A stretch of DNA of 42,185 nt from Streptomyces olivochromogenes (lineage in GTDB: Bacteria > Actinomycetota > Actinomycetes > Streptomycetales > Streptomycetaceae). Location: positions 1 through 42,185 of the forward strand of contig NZ_JADDRL010000084.1 in the NCBI RefSeq assembly GCF_021538895.1. Reading direction: 5' to 3'. Each line of letters begins with the position of its first letter. Positions within the stretch are counted from its first letter, which is position 1. Shown here piece after piece: positions 8,110-16,774 of the stretch. The notes beneath the pieces were generated by a model, which saw only the letters and a program-made list of their open reading frames with translations, was not told the origin of the DNA and made no database searches. Both the position numbers and the translations under genes were made by a program.

Positions 8110-9918
8110 GTGCGTAGACCGCACATACGCAGCGTGGCGGTTGCCGTCGCTGTGACGACGGCCGCCACGGGCCTGGCCGGCACGGCTTTCGCCGGTCCCA
8201 CCACGGGGGTGGAGCAGTCCGCGACGAGCGCCGCCACGACGACCGCGTCGGTCGTGTCGGCGGCTCGCGCCGCCGCCGTCGCCCACGCGTCGGCGACCGG
8301 CATATCCCACGGCGATGAACTCCACGCCCAGGACGTCATGATCGACCCGGAGGGCGCGCGTCACGTTCGCTTCGTCCGGACCCACAACAACATGCCGGTG
8401 CTCGGTGGCGACCTCGTCGTCCACCTCTCCCGGCAGCTGAGCTACACCGGTGTCACCCGCGCGGCAGCGCGCGCCGTGAAGCCCTCGGCCACGCAGGCCA
8501 AGCTGACGGCGAACCAGGCGGAGGAGAAGGCCGCCGCGGTTGCCAAGGGCGAGGCGGGCACGGCCGAGCTGGTGGTGGACGCCCGGCGCGGCGCTTCGGC
8601 CCTCGCCTACCAGGTGACGGTGACCGACAGCACCGCCGCCGAGGGCGGCTCCCGGACGGTCGTCGTCGACGCCGTCACGGGCAAGGTGCGCAGCAACGCA
8701 CCGGTCAGCGACGAGTTCCTGTCGCCGAAGCTGCTCGACACCCTGCGCAAGCGGGGCGAGTCGATCGACCCGGCCACCGGCATCGGCTCGCAGGCCGCCG
8801 GCCTGACCGGCGCGACCGAGGCGACCGGGTCCGGTCTGACCGGCGCCGTCCGCTACCCGAGGACGCTGCCGGGCACCGGCAAGTCCCTGTTCGTCGGCAC
8901 GGTCGGGCTCACCGTCCAGCAGACGGCTCGCACGAGCTACCTGCTGAAGGACCCCAACCGCTACGGCACCGAGACCCGTGACGCACGGGGCTCGGAGACC
9001 GAGAACTTCGGCGCGGGCAAGAAGATCACCAGCACGACCAGCACCTTCGGCAACGGCGCGACCTCCAACCGCGCCAGTGCCGCCGTCGATGCGCAGTTCG
9101 GCATCACGAAGACGCTGGACTTCTACAAGAAGACCTTCAACCGCAAGGGCATTGCGAACAACAGCAAGCCCGCGAAGGCGATGGTCCACTGGGGCAAGAA
9201 GGTCGCCAACGCCTTCTGGGACCCGACGTGCGGCTGCATGCTGTACGGCGACGGTGACGGCGTCATGTTCAAGAAGCCGCTCGTCGTCCTCGACGTCACC
9301 GGTCACGAGCTGACCCACGGCGTGGTGGACGCGACGGCGAAGCTGGAGCCGACGTTCCAGGACAGGAACGGCCAGTACGGTGAGCCGGGTTCGCTGAACG
9401 AGTCGCTGGCCGACATCTTCGGCTCCAACGTCGAGTTCTTCACCAACAACGCGAAGGACACGCCGGACTACCTGATCGGCGAGAAGCTGGGCCTGGCCCA
9501 GAAGTTCCTGCGCCGCCTCGACAAGCCGTCGCTGGACCGGCTCGAGCGCACGGTCGACTACTGGTCGCCCGACGTCTTCTACACCGAGGTGCACGCCGGT
9601 TCCGGCGTCTCCTCGCACGCGTACTACCTCCTCGCGGAGGGCAGCGGCCAGAAGACGATCAACGGCGTCAAGTACGACTCGCCGACGTACGACGGCGGGA
9701 CGGTCAAGGGCATCGGCCGCACCAAGGCCTCGGCGATCTTCTACCGTGCCCTGACCCGCTACATGGTCTCCACGACCGACTTCCACGACGCGCGCGTCGC
9801 GACGCTGAAGGCGGCCAAGGACCTCTACGGCGCGACCAGCGTCGAGTACAAGACGGTCGACCGGGCCTGGGCCGCGGTCAACGTCACCGCCGCGAATACG
9901 CCGGCCGCCCGTCACTGA
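8110..9918 (+). CDS. Secreted M4-family (thermolysin-type) neutral metalloprotease
   Basis: The 602-residue preproenzyme has a Sec signal (VAVAVAVTTAATGLAGTAFA), an inhibitory FTP/PepSY-type propeptide up to about residue 210, and a catalytic domain. Zinc ligands are H399 and H403 in HELTH and E431 in NESLADIFG; E400 is the catalytic base. GVSSHAYYLLAEG carries the conserved C-terminal histidine. It hydrolyses proteins outside the cell. The GTG at 8110, preceded by AAAGGAA, is preferred over an ATG at 8068, because the longer form would put charged residues before the signal. It has no C-terminal P-domain or binding module. A terminator lies 24 bases past the stop, so it is monocistronic. Confidence 0.93.
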   Translation: MRRPHIRSVAVAVAVTTAATGLAGTAFAGPTTGVEQSATSAATTTASVVSAARAAAVAHASATGISHGDELHAQDVMIDPEGARHVRFVRTHNNMPVLGGDLVVHLSRQLSYTGVTRAAARAVKPSATQAKLTANQAEEKAAAVAKGEAGTAELVVDARRGASALAYQVTVTDSTAAEGGSRTVVVDAVTGKVRSNAPVSDEFLSPKLLDTLRKRGESIDPATGIGSQAAGLTGATEATGSGLTGAVRYPRTLPGTGKSLFVGTVGLTVQQTARTSYLLKDPNRYGTETRDARGSETENFGAGKKITSTTSTFGNGATSNRASAAVDAQFGITKTLDFYKKTFNRKGIANNSKPAKAMVHWGKKVANAFWDPTCGCMLYGDGDGVMFKKPLVVLDVTGHELTHGVVDATAKLEPTFQDRNGQYGEPGSLNESLADIFGSNVEFFTNNAKDTPDYLIGEKLGLAQKFLRRLDKPSLDRLERTVDYWSPDVFYTEVHAGSGVSSHAYYLLAEGSGQKTINGVKYDSPTYDGGTVKGIGRTKASAIFYRALTRYMVSTTDFHDARVATLKAAKDLYGATSVEYKTVDRAWAAVNVTAANTPAARH

Positions 9919-9942
9919 CGGCAGCCGGACCACGGCAGACCA

Positions 9943-9969
9943 GGGTGCCCCGCCTCGCGCGGGGCACCC
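9943..9969 (+). terminator. Hairpin terminator after the M4 protease
   Basis: An 11-bp perfect stem GGGTGCCCCGC/GCGGGGCACCC has a 5-nt loop and lies 24 bases past the stop. No U-run follows, which is common for Streptomyces terminators. Confidence 0.75.
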
Positions 9970-10020
9970 GCATGTCCGCCCCCAGAACAACTGCCGCTCC
10001 AGCAACCGCTGTTTCTTTCA

Positions 10021-10049
10021 TTGACAGCGGAAAATAATGGCCCTAGGTT
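10021..10049 (+). promoter_or_regulatory. Consensus housekeeping promoter of the ROK gene
   Basis: TTGACA (10021-10026), a 17-bp spacer and TAGGTT (10044-10049) match the vegetative HrdB-type consensus. The predicted start of transcription, about 7 bases past the -10, falls on or next to the ATG at 10057, so the mRNA is probably leaderless. The TTG of the -35 box should not be read as the start codon. Confidence 0.75.
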
Positions 10050-10056
10050 CCCGGCC

Positions 10057-11250
10057 ATGCGCTCGACCTCCCGCACCGAGACGTTCCCCGCGCACACACC
10101 GGCCGCCTCGCAGGTCTTCACCACCCTTCTGTCCCACGGCCCCCTCACCCGGCTGGCGGCCGCCCGCCGCGCCGGACTGTCACCGGCCGCCGTGACCAAG
10201 GCGGTTCGCCCCCTCATCGAGGCCGGCTATCTGGTGGAGGACGCCGACGACGAACCCCGTGCCGCGCTCGGGCGTCCCGCGAACCCGGTGCGGGTGGACG
10301 GCTCACGCGCCCTGTTCGTCGGCGTGAAGGTGACCGGCGACGAGATCATCGGCGTGCTGACCGACCTGTGCTGCCGCATCCGCCTCGCCCGGCGCGTCCC
10401 GCTGACCGACCGCGCGACCCGGGCCGTGCTGGCCTCGGTCGCCGACCTCGTGCACGACCTGCGGGCCGGGGCGGACGACATCGGCGTGCCGGTCCTCGGC
10501 CTCGGAGTCGCCGTCTCCGGTGACGTCGACCGCGCCGAAGGCGTCGTGCGCTACTCGCCCTTCCTGGAGTGGCGGGACGTCCCCCTCGCCGAACTCGCCG
10601 CCATGACCACCGGGTTGCCGGTCACCGTCGACAACGATGTCCGTGCCCTGACGATCGCGGAGCAATGGTTCGGCGCCGGAGTCGGGCTGTCCGACTTCGC
10701 CGTCGTCACCGTCGGCGCGGGCATCGGCTGCGGTCTCGTGGTGCACGGCCGGGTCGTCGCGGGCGCGCACGGCGTGGCGGGCGAGATCGGCCATGTGGCC
10801 GTCGACCCGGCCGGGCCGCCCTGCCACTGCGGCAACCGCGGCTGTGTGGAGGCGATCGCCGGGGACGCCGCGATCGTCGCGCGGATGCGCGAGGTGACCG
10901 GCCGCAAAGTCGCGGATTCCGCCGCGGCCGTGGCCCTCGCCCACCAGGGACTTCCCGGGGCCCGGGAGGTGTACGCGCGGGCGGGGGAGGCCATCGGCCG
11001 CGGCATCGCCACCGTGGCCAACCTGTTCGGACCCGAACGCGTGATCATCTCCGGGGAGGGCCTCGCCGCCTACGACCTGTTCGCCGAGCAGATCCGGGAC
11101 GCCTTCGCCGCGGCCGCTTTCGGCTCCGCCGCGCGCTGCGACGTACAGACCCGCCCGCTTCCCTTCGAGGAGTGGGCACGCGGGGCCGCGGCCGCCGCGA
11201 TCCAGTCCTTCATCACGTCAACTCCCGCCGACGGATCGGGCAAGGGCTGA
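10057..11250 (+). CDS. ROK-family transcriptional repressor
   Basis: This 397-residue protein has an N-terminal winged helix-turn-helix (about 15-65; LTRLAAARRAGLSPAAVTKAVRPLIEAG) joined to a ROK sugar-sensing domain. The ROK signature is complete: GCGLVVHGRVVAGAHGVAGE, then the zinc site C256-H-C-G-N-R-G-C. The DNDVRAL segment matches the sugar-binding part. It probably represses the glycan-degrading genes that start 36 bases downstream, and a mono- or disaccharide released by them would relieve repression. That is inference from position and family. No SD sequence precedes the ATG, which fits the leaderless model from the promoter. A TTG 36 bases upstream is in frame but forms part of the -35 box. 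Confidence 0.9.
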   Translation: MRSTSRTETFPAHTPAASQVFTTLLSHGPLTRLAAARRAGLSPAAVTKAVRPLIEAGYLVEDADDEPRAALGRPANPVRVDGSRALFVGVKVTGDEIIGVLTDLCCRIRLARRVPLTDRATRAVLASVADLVHDLRAGADDIGVPVLGLGVAVSGDVDRAEGVVRYSPFLEWRDVPLAELAAMTTGLPVTVDNDVRALTIAEQWFGAGVGLSDFAVVTVGAGIGCGLVVHGRVVAGAHGVAGEIGHVAVDPAGPPCHCGNRGCVEAIAGDAAIVARMREVTGRKVADSAAAVALAHQGLPGAREVYARAGEAIGRGIATVANLFGPERVIISGEGLAAYDLFAEQIRDAFAAAAFGSAARCDVQTRPLPFEEWARGAAAAAIQSFITSTPADGSGKG

Positions 11251-11286
11251 ACCGCCCGACCCCGCAACCCCCTGGAGGTACGGCCC

Positions 11287-13179
11287 ATGCGGTCACCCTC
11301 GTACGCCGTCCTGCCCGCACGCGGACTGAGAGCCGCGGTCGTCCTGGCCCTCACCGCGGGCCTCGCCACCGCGATCCCGGCCGCACACGCCGATCCGGCC
11401 ATCGCCACCACGGCCACGACAGACACCGCCGACGCCACCGGCACGGCCGGCACCGGGCAGGCCGCACCGGCGGCTCCGACGACCCCGGCGGCTCCGGCCC
11501 TCGCGGCCAAGCCGTACATGGGCTGGTCGAGTTGGAGCATGCAGTCCTCGAAGTACCCGGGACTCAACCCGGACGGCGACTTCAGCTACCTCACCGAGGC
11601 GAACGTCCTCAAGCAGACCGACGCCCTCGCCGCCAAGCTCAAGGACTTCGGCTACGAGTACGTCAACATCGACTCCGGCTGGTGGCGCGACCGGGCGTGG
11701 AAGCCGGAGTTCGACGCATACGGGCGGCAGCAGGCCGACCCGGTCCGCTTCCCCAGCGGCATGAAGGCGGTCGCCGACCACATCCACGCCAAGGGTCTCA
11801 AGGCCGGCATCTACCTTCCCGCCGGCCTGGAGAAGGAGGCCTACGGCGACGGGAAGACGCCCGTCTGGAACGCCGACGGCTGCACCACCGCCGACATCGT
11901 GTACTCCGACCTGCGCACCACCAACGGCTGGGACAGCGCCTACAAACTCGACTTCGCCAAGCCCTGCACGCAGAAGTACATAGATTCCCAAGCCCAGTTG
12001 ACAGCAGGCTGGGGCTACGACTTCCTCAAGCTCGACGGCGTCGGCCCCGGCTCCTCCAAGAGCGGCGACAACTACGACAACGTTGCCGACGTGGCCGCCT
12101 GGCAACAGGCCATCGCCGCCACCGGCCGACCCCTGCACCTGGAACTGTCCTGGTCCCTCGACATCGGGCACGCCGGCGACTGGAAGAAGTACTCCAACGG
12201 CTGGCGCGTCGACACCGACGTCGAGTGCTACTGCAACACCCTCGTCAGCTGGGAGAACTCCGTCGACGACCGCTTCGACGACACCCCCGGCTGGACCCGG
12301 CACGCCGGCCCCGGCGGCTGGAACGACCTCGACTCCCTCGACGTCGGCAACGGCGCCATGGACGGCCTCACCAAGGCCGAGCGGCAGACCTACGCCACCC
12401 TCTGGGCCATCGCCAAGTCCCCGCTCTACACCGGCGACGACCTCACCCGGCTCGACGACTACGGCCTCGCCCTGCTCACCAACCGCGAGGTCATCGCCGT
12501 CAACCAGGGCGACACGCCGCCCGCCCGACCGGTCACCCCCTCCGACCCGCAGCAGGTGTGGGCCGCCAAGAACCCCGACGGCACCTACACCGTCGCCCTG
12601 TTCAACCTCGCCGACGCCCCCGCCGCCGTCACCGCCGACTGGTCCGCCCTCGGCTTCACCGGCAAGGCCGCCGTCCGGGACCTGTGGAACCACGAAAACC
12701 TCGGCACCCGGCGCGGCGGCATCACCGAGGCCCTCCCCGCGCACGGCTCCCGCCTGTTCACCGTCACCCCGCACGGCTCCACCCTCACCAGCACCGCCTA
12801 CGAGGCCGAGTCCACCGCCAACACCCTCGGCGGCAACGCCTCCGTCGCCGGCTGCTCCGCCTGCTCCGGCGAGAAGAAGGTCGGCAACCTCTACCTCGGC
12901 GGCACGCTCCGCATCAACGACGTCGTCGTCGCCAAGGCCGGCACCTACCTGGTCCAGGTCGCCTACGTCAGCGGTGACGCCCGCTCCGCGGACATCTCCG
13001 CCAACTCCGGCGGCGCCGTCCGCCACACGTTCCCCTCCACCGGCGACTGGGGAACCGTAGAGAGGGTGAGCGTGCCCGTGACGCTCAGGGCCGGCACCAA
13101 CTCGATCACCTTCGACAGCTCGGGCCCGGGGTACGCCCCGGACATCGACCGGATCTCCGTCCCCACCTCGCCGCGCTAG
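11287..13179 (+). CDS. Secreted GH27 alpha-galactosidase-like enzyme with C-terminal carbohydrate-binding module
   Basis: This 630-residue secreted protein has a signal peptide (about 1-36) and a Thr/Ala/Pro linker. The GH27 barrel begins at KPYMGWSSWS (about 75). The likely nucleophile is D250 in FLKLDGVG, and the likely acid/base is D311 in RVDTDVECYCN. The AGPGGWNDLDSLDVGNG signature follows. After a beta-sandwich, about 500-630 form a CBM6/35-like module (YEAESTANTLGG to PDIDRISV). It should remove terminal alpha-galactose or, as some actinomycete GH27 enzymes do, beta-L-arabinopyranose. GGAGGT lies 7 nt before the ATG. It is the first structural gene after the ROK regulator. Confidence 0.88.
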   Translation: MRSPSYAVLPARGLRAAVVLALTAGLATAIPAAHADPAIATTATTDTADATGTAGTGQAAPAAPTTPAAPALAAKPYMGWSSWSMQSSKYPGLNPDGDFSYLTEANVLKQTDALAAKLKDFGYEYVNIDSGWWRDRAWKPEFDAYGRQQADPVRFPSGMKAVADHIHAKGLKAGIYLPAGLEKEAYGDGKTPVWNADGCTTADIVYSDLRTTNGWDSAYKLDFAKPCTQKYIDSQAQLTAGWGYDFLKLDGVGPGSSKSGDNYDNVADVAAWQQAIAATGRPLHLELSWSLDIGHAGDWKKYSNGWRVDTDVECYCNTLVSWENSVDDRFDDTPGWTRHAGPGGWNDLDSLDVGNGAMDGLTKAERQTYATLWAIAKSPLYTGDDLTRLDDYGLALLTNREVIAVNQGDTPPARPVTPSDPQQVWAAKNPDGTYTVALFNLADAPAAVTADWSALGFTGKAAVRDLWNHENLGTRRGGITEALPAHGSRLFTVTPHGSTLTSTAYEAESTANTLGGNASVAGCSACSGEKKVGNLYLGGTLRINDVVVAKAGTYLVQVAYVSGDARSADISANSGGAVRHTFPSTGDWGTVERVSVPVTLRAGTNSITFDSSGPGYAPDIDRISVPTSPR

Positions 13180-13196
13180 AGCACCCGGAGCCCGCC

Positions 13197-15554
13197 ATGG
13201 ACATCCACCCCAGCAGACGCGGCTTCCTCACCCTCGCCGCCGCGACCGGCGCCCTCGCCGGACTGCCCGCCTTCACCGCCTCCGCCGCACCGCAGCGACC
13301 CGCCGACGCGCCCGCCGCCACCACCGACCCGCGTCACCTGCTCTGGTGGCAGGCCCCCGCCGACGACCACTCGATGATCGAACAGGGCCTGCCCGTCGGC
13401 AACGGCCGCCTCGGCGCCCTCGCTAGCAACGACCCCGGCCGCGAACTCCTCCTCGTCACCGACGCCACGATGTGGACCGGCGGCCTCAACGACACCCTCG
13501 ACGCCGACGGCCAGTTTCCCTACGGCCGCGAGGACTTCGGGTCCCTCACCCTCCTCGCCCGGCTCACCGTCGACCTCCCCGACCACGACCTGTCCGCCGT
13601 CACCGGCTACCGCCGCACCCTCGACCTCGCCCAGGGCGTGGTGACGACGTCGTACGTCCGCTCCGGAGTCACCTACCGCAGAGAGCTGTTCGCGAGCCGC
13701 CCCGACGACGTGCTGGTCCTGCACCTCACCCAGAACGGCGGCGGCCGCTACACCGGCACCGTCACCCTGGACGGCACGCACGGCGAAACGCCGTCCGGCG
13801 CCGAGTCGTTCGCCGGCGCCCTCCCGGGCGGGCTGCGCTACGGCGCCGCGATCACCGCGTACGGCAGCGGCGGCAGCGTTCGCGTCGACGGCACCCGCAT
13901 CACCTTCACCGGCTGCAAGGACCTGACGGTGGTGCTGAGCGGCGGAACCAACTACGCGCCCGACGCAGCCACCCACTACCGGGACCCCTCCCTCGACCCC
14001 GAGGCCCTGGCCCGCACCAAGGTCCGCGCCGCCGCCCGCAATTCCGCGGACACCCTGCTGCGCACGCACGTTGCCGACCACCGGGCGCTGTACGACGCTT
14101 TCGACATCTCGCTCGGCACCTCGACGGCCCAGCAGCGCGCCCTGGACACCTGGGAGCGGCTCCGGGCCCGCGCCCGGGACGGCGTACCGGACCCCGAACT
14201 CGAAGCCGCCTACCTCCAGTTCAGCCGCTACCTGATGATCTCCGGCTCCCGGGGCAGCCTGCCGATGGGCCTTCAAGGGCTGTGGCTCGACGGCAACGAC
14301 CCGGACTGGATGGGCGACTACCACACCGACATCAACATCCAGATGAACTACTGGATGGCCGACCGGGCGGGCCTGTCCTCCTGCTTCGACGCGCTCACCG
14401 ACTACTGCGTGGCCCAGCTCCCCTCCTGGACCGACGTCACCCGCAGACTCTTCAACGACTCCCGCAACCGCTACCGCAACTCCAGTGGCAAGAACGCCGG
14501 CTGGACGGTCGCCATCTCCACCAACCCGCACGGCGGCGGGGGCTGGTGGTGGCATCCGGCGGGCAACGCCTGGCTGTGCAACACCCTGTTCGAGCACTAC
14601 GAGTTCACCCGCTCCCGCGGCCACCTGGAGCGGATCTACCCCCTCCTCAAAGGCGCCTGCGAGTTCTGGGAGGCGCGGCTGCTCACCACCACCCTGCCGG
14701 GTACCTCGCGCGAGGTCCTGATCGCCGACAGCGACTGGTCGCCCGAGCAGGGCCCGCTCGACGCGAAGGGCATCACCTATGCCCAGGAGCTGGTCCGGGC
14801 GCTGTTCGGCAACTACGCCACCGCCGCCGCCGAACTGGGCCGGGACCGCGGCTACGCCGACACCGTCGCCGGGCTCCGCGACCGCCTCTACCTACCAGTG
14901 GTCAGCCCCACAACGGGCTGGCTGGAGGAGTGGATGTCGCCGGACAACCTCGGCGAGACCACCCACCGGCACCTGTCCCCGCTCGTCGGCCTCTTCCCCG
15001 GCGACCGTATCCGCCCCGACGGCTCCACCCCCGCCGACATCGTGGCCGGAGCCGCGGCCCTGCTGACCGCCCGCGGCATGGAGAGCTTCGGCTGGGCCAA
15101 CGCCTGGCGCAGCCTGTGCTGGGCCCGGCTGAAGAATCCCGACAAGGCCTACCAGTTGGTCGTCAACAACCTGCGCCCGTCCAGCGGCGGCAGCAACGGC
15201 ACGGCACCCAACCTGTTCGACATCTACCAGGTCGAGCGGGGCCGGGGCATCTTCCAGATCGACGCCAACTTCGGCACCCCGGCCGCGATGGTCGAGATGC
15301 TGGTGTACTCCCGGCCCGGCCATGTGGAGCTGCTGCCCGCCCTGCCCGACGCCTGGTCGGCGGCCGGCGCCCTCACCGGAGCGCCGGTGCGCGGCGGCTT
15401 CGTCCTCGACCTGGCCTGGCGCGACGGCAGGCCGACCGAGGCCCGGCTGCGCAGCGTCGGCGGGCGGACCACCGAGGTGGCCTACGGCAGCAGGTCCAGG
15501 ACGGTCACCCTCAAGCCCGGGGAGTCCGTCACGCTGAAGGACCTCGCCCGGTGA
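13197..15554 (+). CDS. Secreted GH95 alpha-L-fucosidase/alpha-L-galactosidase
   Basis: This 785-residue enzyme is exported folded by the Tat system: the N-terminus is SRRGFLTLAAATGALAGL. The GH95 domain order is visible: the N-terminal beta-domain (PVGNGRLGAL, DATMWTGG), a linker, and an (alpha/alpha)6 barrel with HTDINIQMNYWMADR, DSDWSPEQGPLDAKG and FQIDANFGTPAAMVEML. A C-terminal beta-domain follows. The family removes alpha-1,2-linked L-fucose or L-galactose, for example from xyloglucan side chains. The gene starts 17 bases after the GH27 gene and ends in a GTGA overlap with the esterase, so it is the middle gene of an operon. The exact substrate cannot be read from the sequence. Confidence 0.9.
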   Translation: MDIHPSRRGFLTLAAATGALAGLPAFTASAAPQRPADAPAATTDPRHLLWWQAPADDHSMIEQGLPVGNGRLGALASNDPGRELLLVTDATMWTGGLNDTLDADGQFPYGREDFGSLTLLARLTVDLPDHDLSAVTGYRRTLDLAQGVVTTSYVRSGVTYRRELFASRPDDVLVLHLTQNGGGRYTGTVTLDGTHGETPSGAESFAGALPGGLRYGAAITAYGSGGSVRVDGTRITFTGCKDLTVVLSGGTNYAPDAATHYRDPSLDPEALARTKVRAAARNSADTLLRTHVADHRALYDAFDISLGTSTAQQRALDTWERLRARARDGVPDPELEAAYLQFSRYLMISGSRGSLPMGLQGLWLDGNDPDWMGDYHTDINIQMNYWMADRAGLSSCFDALTDYCVAQLPSWTDVTRRLFNDSRNRYRNSSGKNAGWTVAISTNPHGGGGWWWHPAGNAWLCNTLFEHYEFTRSRGHLERIYPLLKGACEFWEARLLTTTLPGTSREVLIADSDWSPEQGPLDAKGITYAQELVRALFGNYATAAAELGRDRGYADTVAGLRDRLYLPVVSPTTGWLEEWMSPDNLGETTHRHLSPLVGLFPGDRIRPDGSTPADIVAGAAALLTARGMESFGWANAWRSLCWARLKNPDKAYQLVVNNLRPSSGGSNGTAPNLFDIYQVERGRGIFQIDANFGTPAAMVEMLVYSRPGHVELLPALPDAWSAAGALTGAPVRGGFVLDLAWRDGRPTEARLRSVGGRTTEVAYGSRSRTVTLKPGESVTLKDLAR

Positions 15555-16774
15555 CCGCCCGCCTCGCGCGCGCCGTCCGCTGCGCGGTCGTCCTGCTGGC
15601 CGCGGTCGCCTGCCAGTCCGCCCCCGCCCAGGCGGCCGACGCCCGGCACGACGTCGTCACCTGGGCGGCGAGCGCCGACCGGCTGGGCGAGGGCGTGGCC
15701 GACCGTGGTTACCGGCTGGTCGTGCACACCAGCGCGGCCGGCAGCGAGCTGCGCGTCCGCCTCTCCAACGCCTTCGGGGACCGGCCCCTGACCTTCGACA
15801 ACGTCCACGCCGGCGTCCGGCGCCAGGGCGCCGAGCTCCAGAAGGGCAGCAACCGGCGGCTGACCTTCGGCGGGGCCCGTACGGTCACCGTGCCGGCGGG
15901 CGCCACGGTCTGGAGCGACCCGCTGCCCGGCAAGGTGCCCGCCGGGACCGACCTCGCCGTCAGTGTCCACAGTCCCGACGCGGCGGGCCCGGCGACCGGT
16001 CACGGCATGGCCATGCAGACCTCGTACGTCACCCAGGGCGACCACACGGGAGAGGAGGGCGGGGGCAACTGGACGGGCACGACCGGCTCCTGGTTCTACC
16101 TCGACACCGTCTCGGTGCGGCCCCCGAGCGCGGCCACCGGAGCCGTCGTCGCGCTCGGCGACTCCATCACCGACGGCTGGCAGTCCACCACCGACCTGAA
16201 CCGCCGCTGGCCCGACTACCTGTCCCGGCGGCTCCGGACGGCCGGGACCACGGTCGAGGGCGTGGCCAACGAGGGGATCTCGGGCAACAAGGTCCTGGCG
16301 GACGGCGCCGGACAGAGCGCCCTGCACCGGCTGGACCGGGACGTCCTGTCCCAGCCCGGTGTCCGTACCGTCTTCCTCTTCGAGGGCGTCAACGACATCA
16401 AGGCGCACACCGGTGTCACCGCGCAGGACATGATCGCCGGGTACCGGGAGATCGCGGACCGGGCCCACGCCGCCGGCAGGTGCGTCGTCGGCGCGACCGT
16501 CGGCCCCTTCAAGGGCTGGTCCGAATGGGATCCGGCCGCCGAGGCCGTACGCCAGGAGGTGAACCAATTCATCAGGACGAGCGGGGAGTTCGACGCGGTC
16601 GCCGACTTCGACCACGCCCTGCGCAGCCCGTACGACCCCGAGCGGATCCTGCCCTTCCTCGACGGAGGTGACCATCTGCATCCCAACGACAAGGGCATGC
16701 AGGCCATGGCGGACACCGTCGACCTCGACCGCCTCGACTGCCGGTCCCAGGCCCTGTCCTGGCCCCCGTCCTAG
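15551..16774 (+). CDS. Secreted SGNH/GDSL hydrolase (probable carbohydrate esterase)
   Basis: This 407-residue SGNH-fold esterase has block I GDSITDGW, the Gly of GISGN, block III GVND and block V DHLHPND with the catalytic Asp and His. The N-terminal 200 residues form a beta-rich domain typical of this actinobacterial subfamily. The signal peptide could be cleaved after AQA, or the AVAC-Q segment could be a weak lipobox. Its place in the operon suggests that it removes acetyl groups from the glycan that GH27 and GH95 trim. The GTG start overlaps the GH95 stop as GTGA. Its TAG stop overlaps the TAG of the LAL gene on the other strand. Confidence 0.88.
   Translation: MTARLARAVRCAVVLLAAVACQSAPAQAADARHDVVTWAASADRLGEGVADRGYRLVVHTSAAGSELRVRLSNAFGDRPLTFDNVHAGVRRQGAELQKGSNRRLTFGGARTVTVPAGATVWSDPLPGKVPAGTDLAVSVHSPDAAGPATGHGMAMQTSYVTQGDHTGEEGGGNWTGTTGSWFYLDTVSVRPPSAATGAVVALGDSITDGWQSTTDLNRRWPDYLSRRLRTAGTTVEGVANEGISGNKVLADGAGQSALHRLDRDVLSQPGVRTVFLFEGVNDIKAHTGVTAQDMIAGYREIADRAHAAGRCVVGATVGPFKGWSEWDPAAEAVRQEVNQFIRTSGEFDAVADFDHALRSPYDPERILPFLDGGDHLHPNDKGMQAMADTVDLDRLDCRSQALSWPPS

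Noticed and set aside
11293..13026. 577-codon minus-strand frame opposite GH27
   Set aside because: Its translation is Gly/Val-rich low complexity with no motif, whereas the plus strand encodes a complete GH27 enzyme.
13472..15550. In-frame upstream extension of the SGNH gene through GH95
   Set aside because: The extension is antimotif Arg/Pro-rich sequence; the GTG at 15551 with signal peptide and GTGA overlap is the true start.
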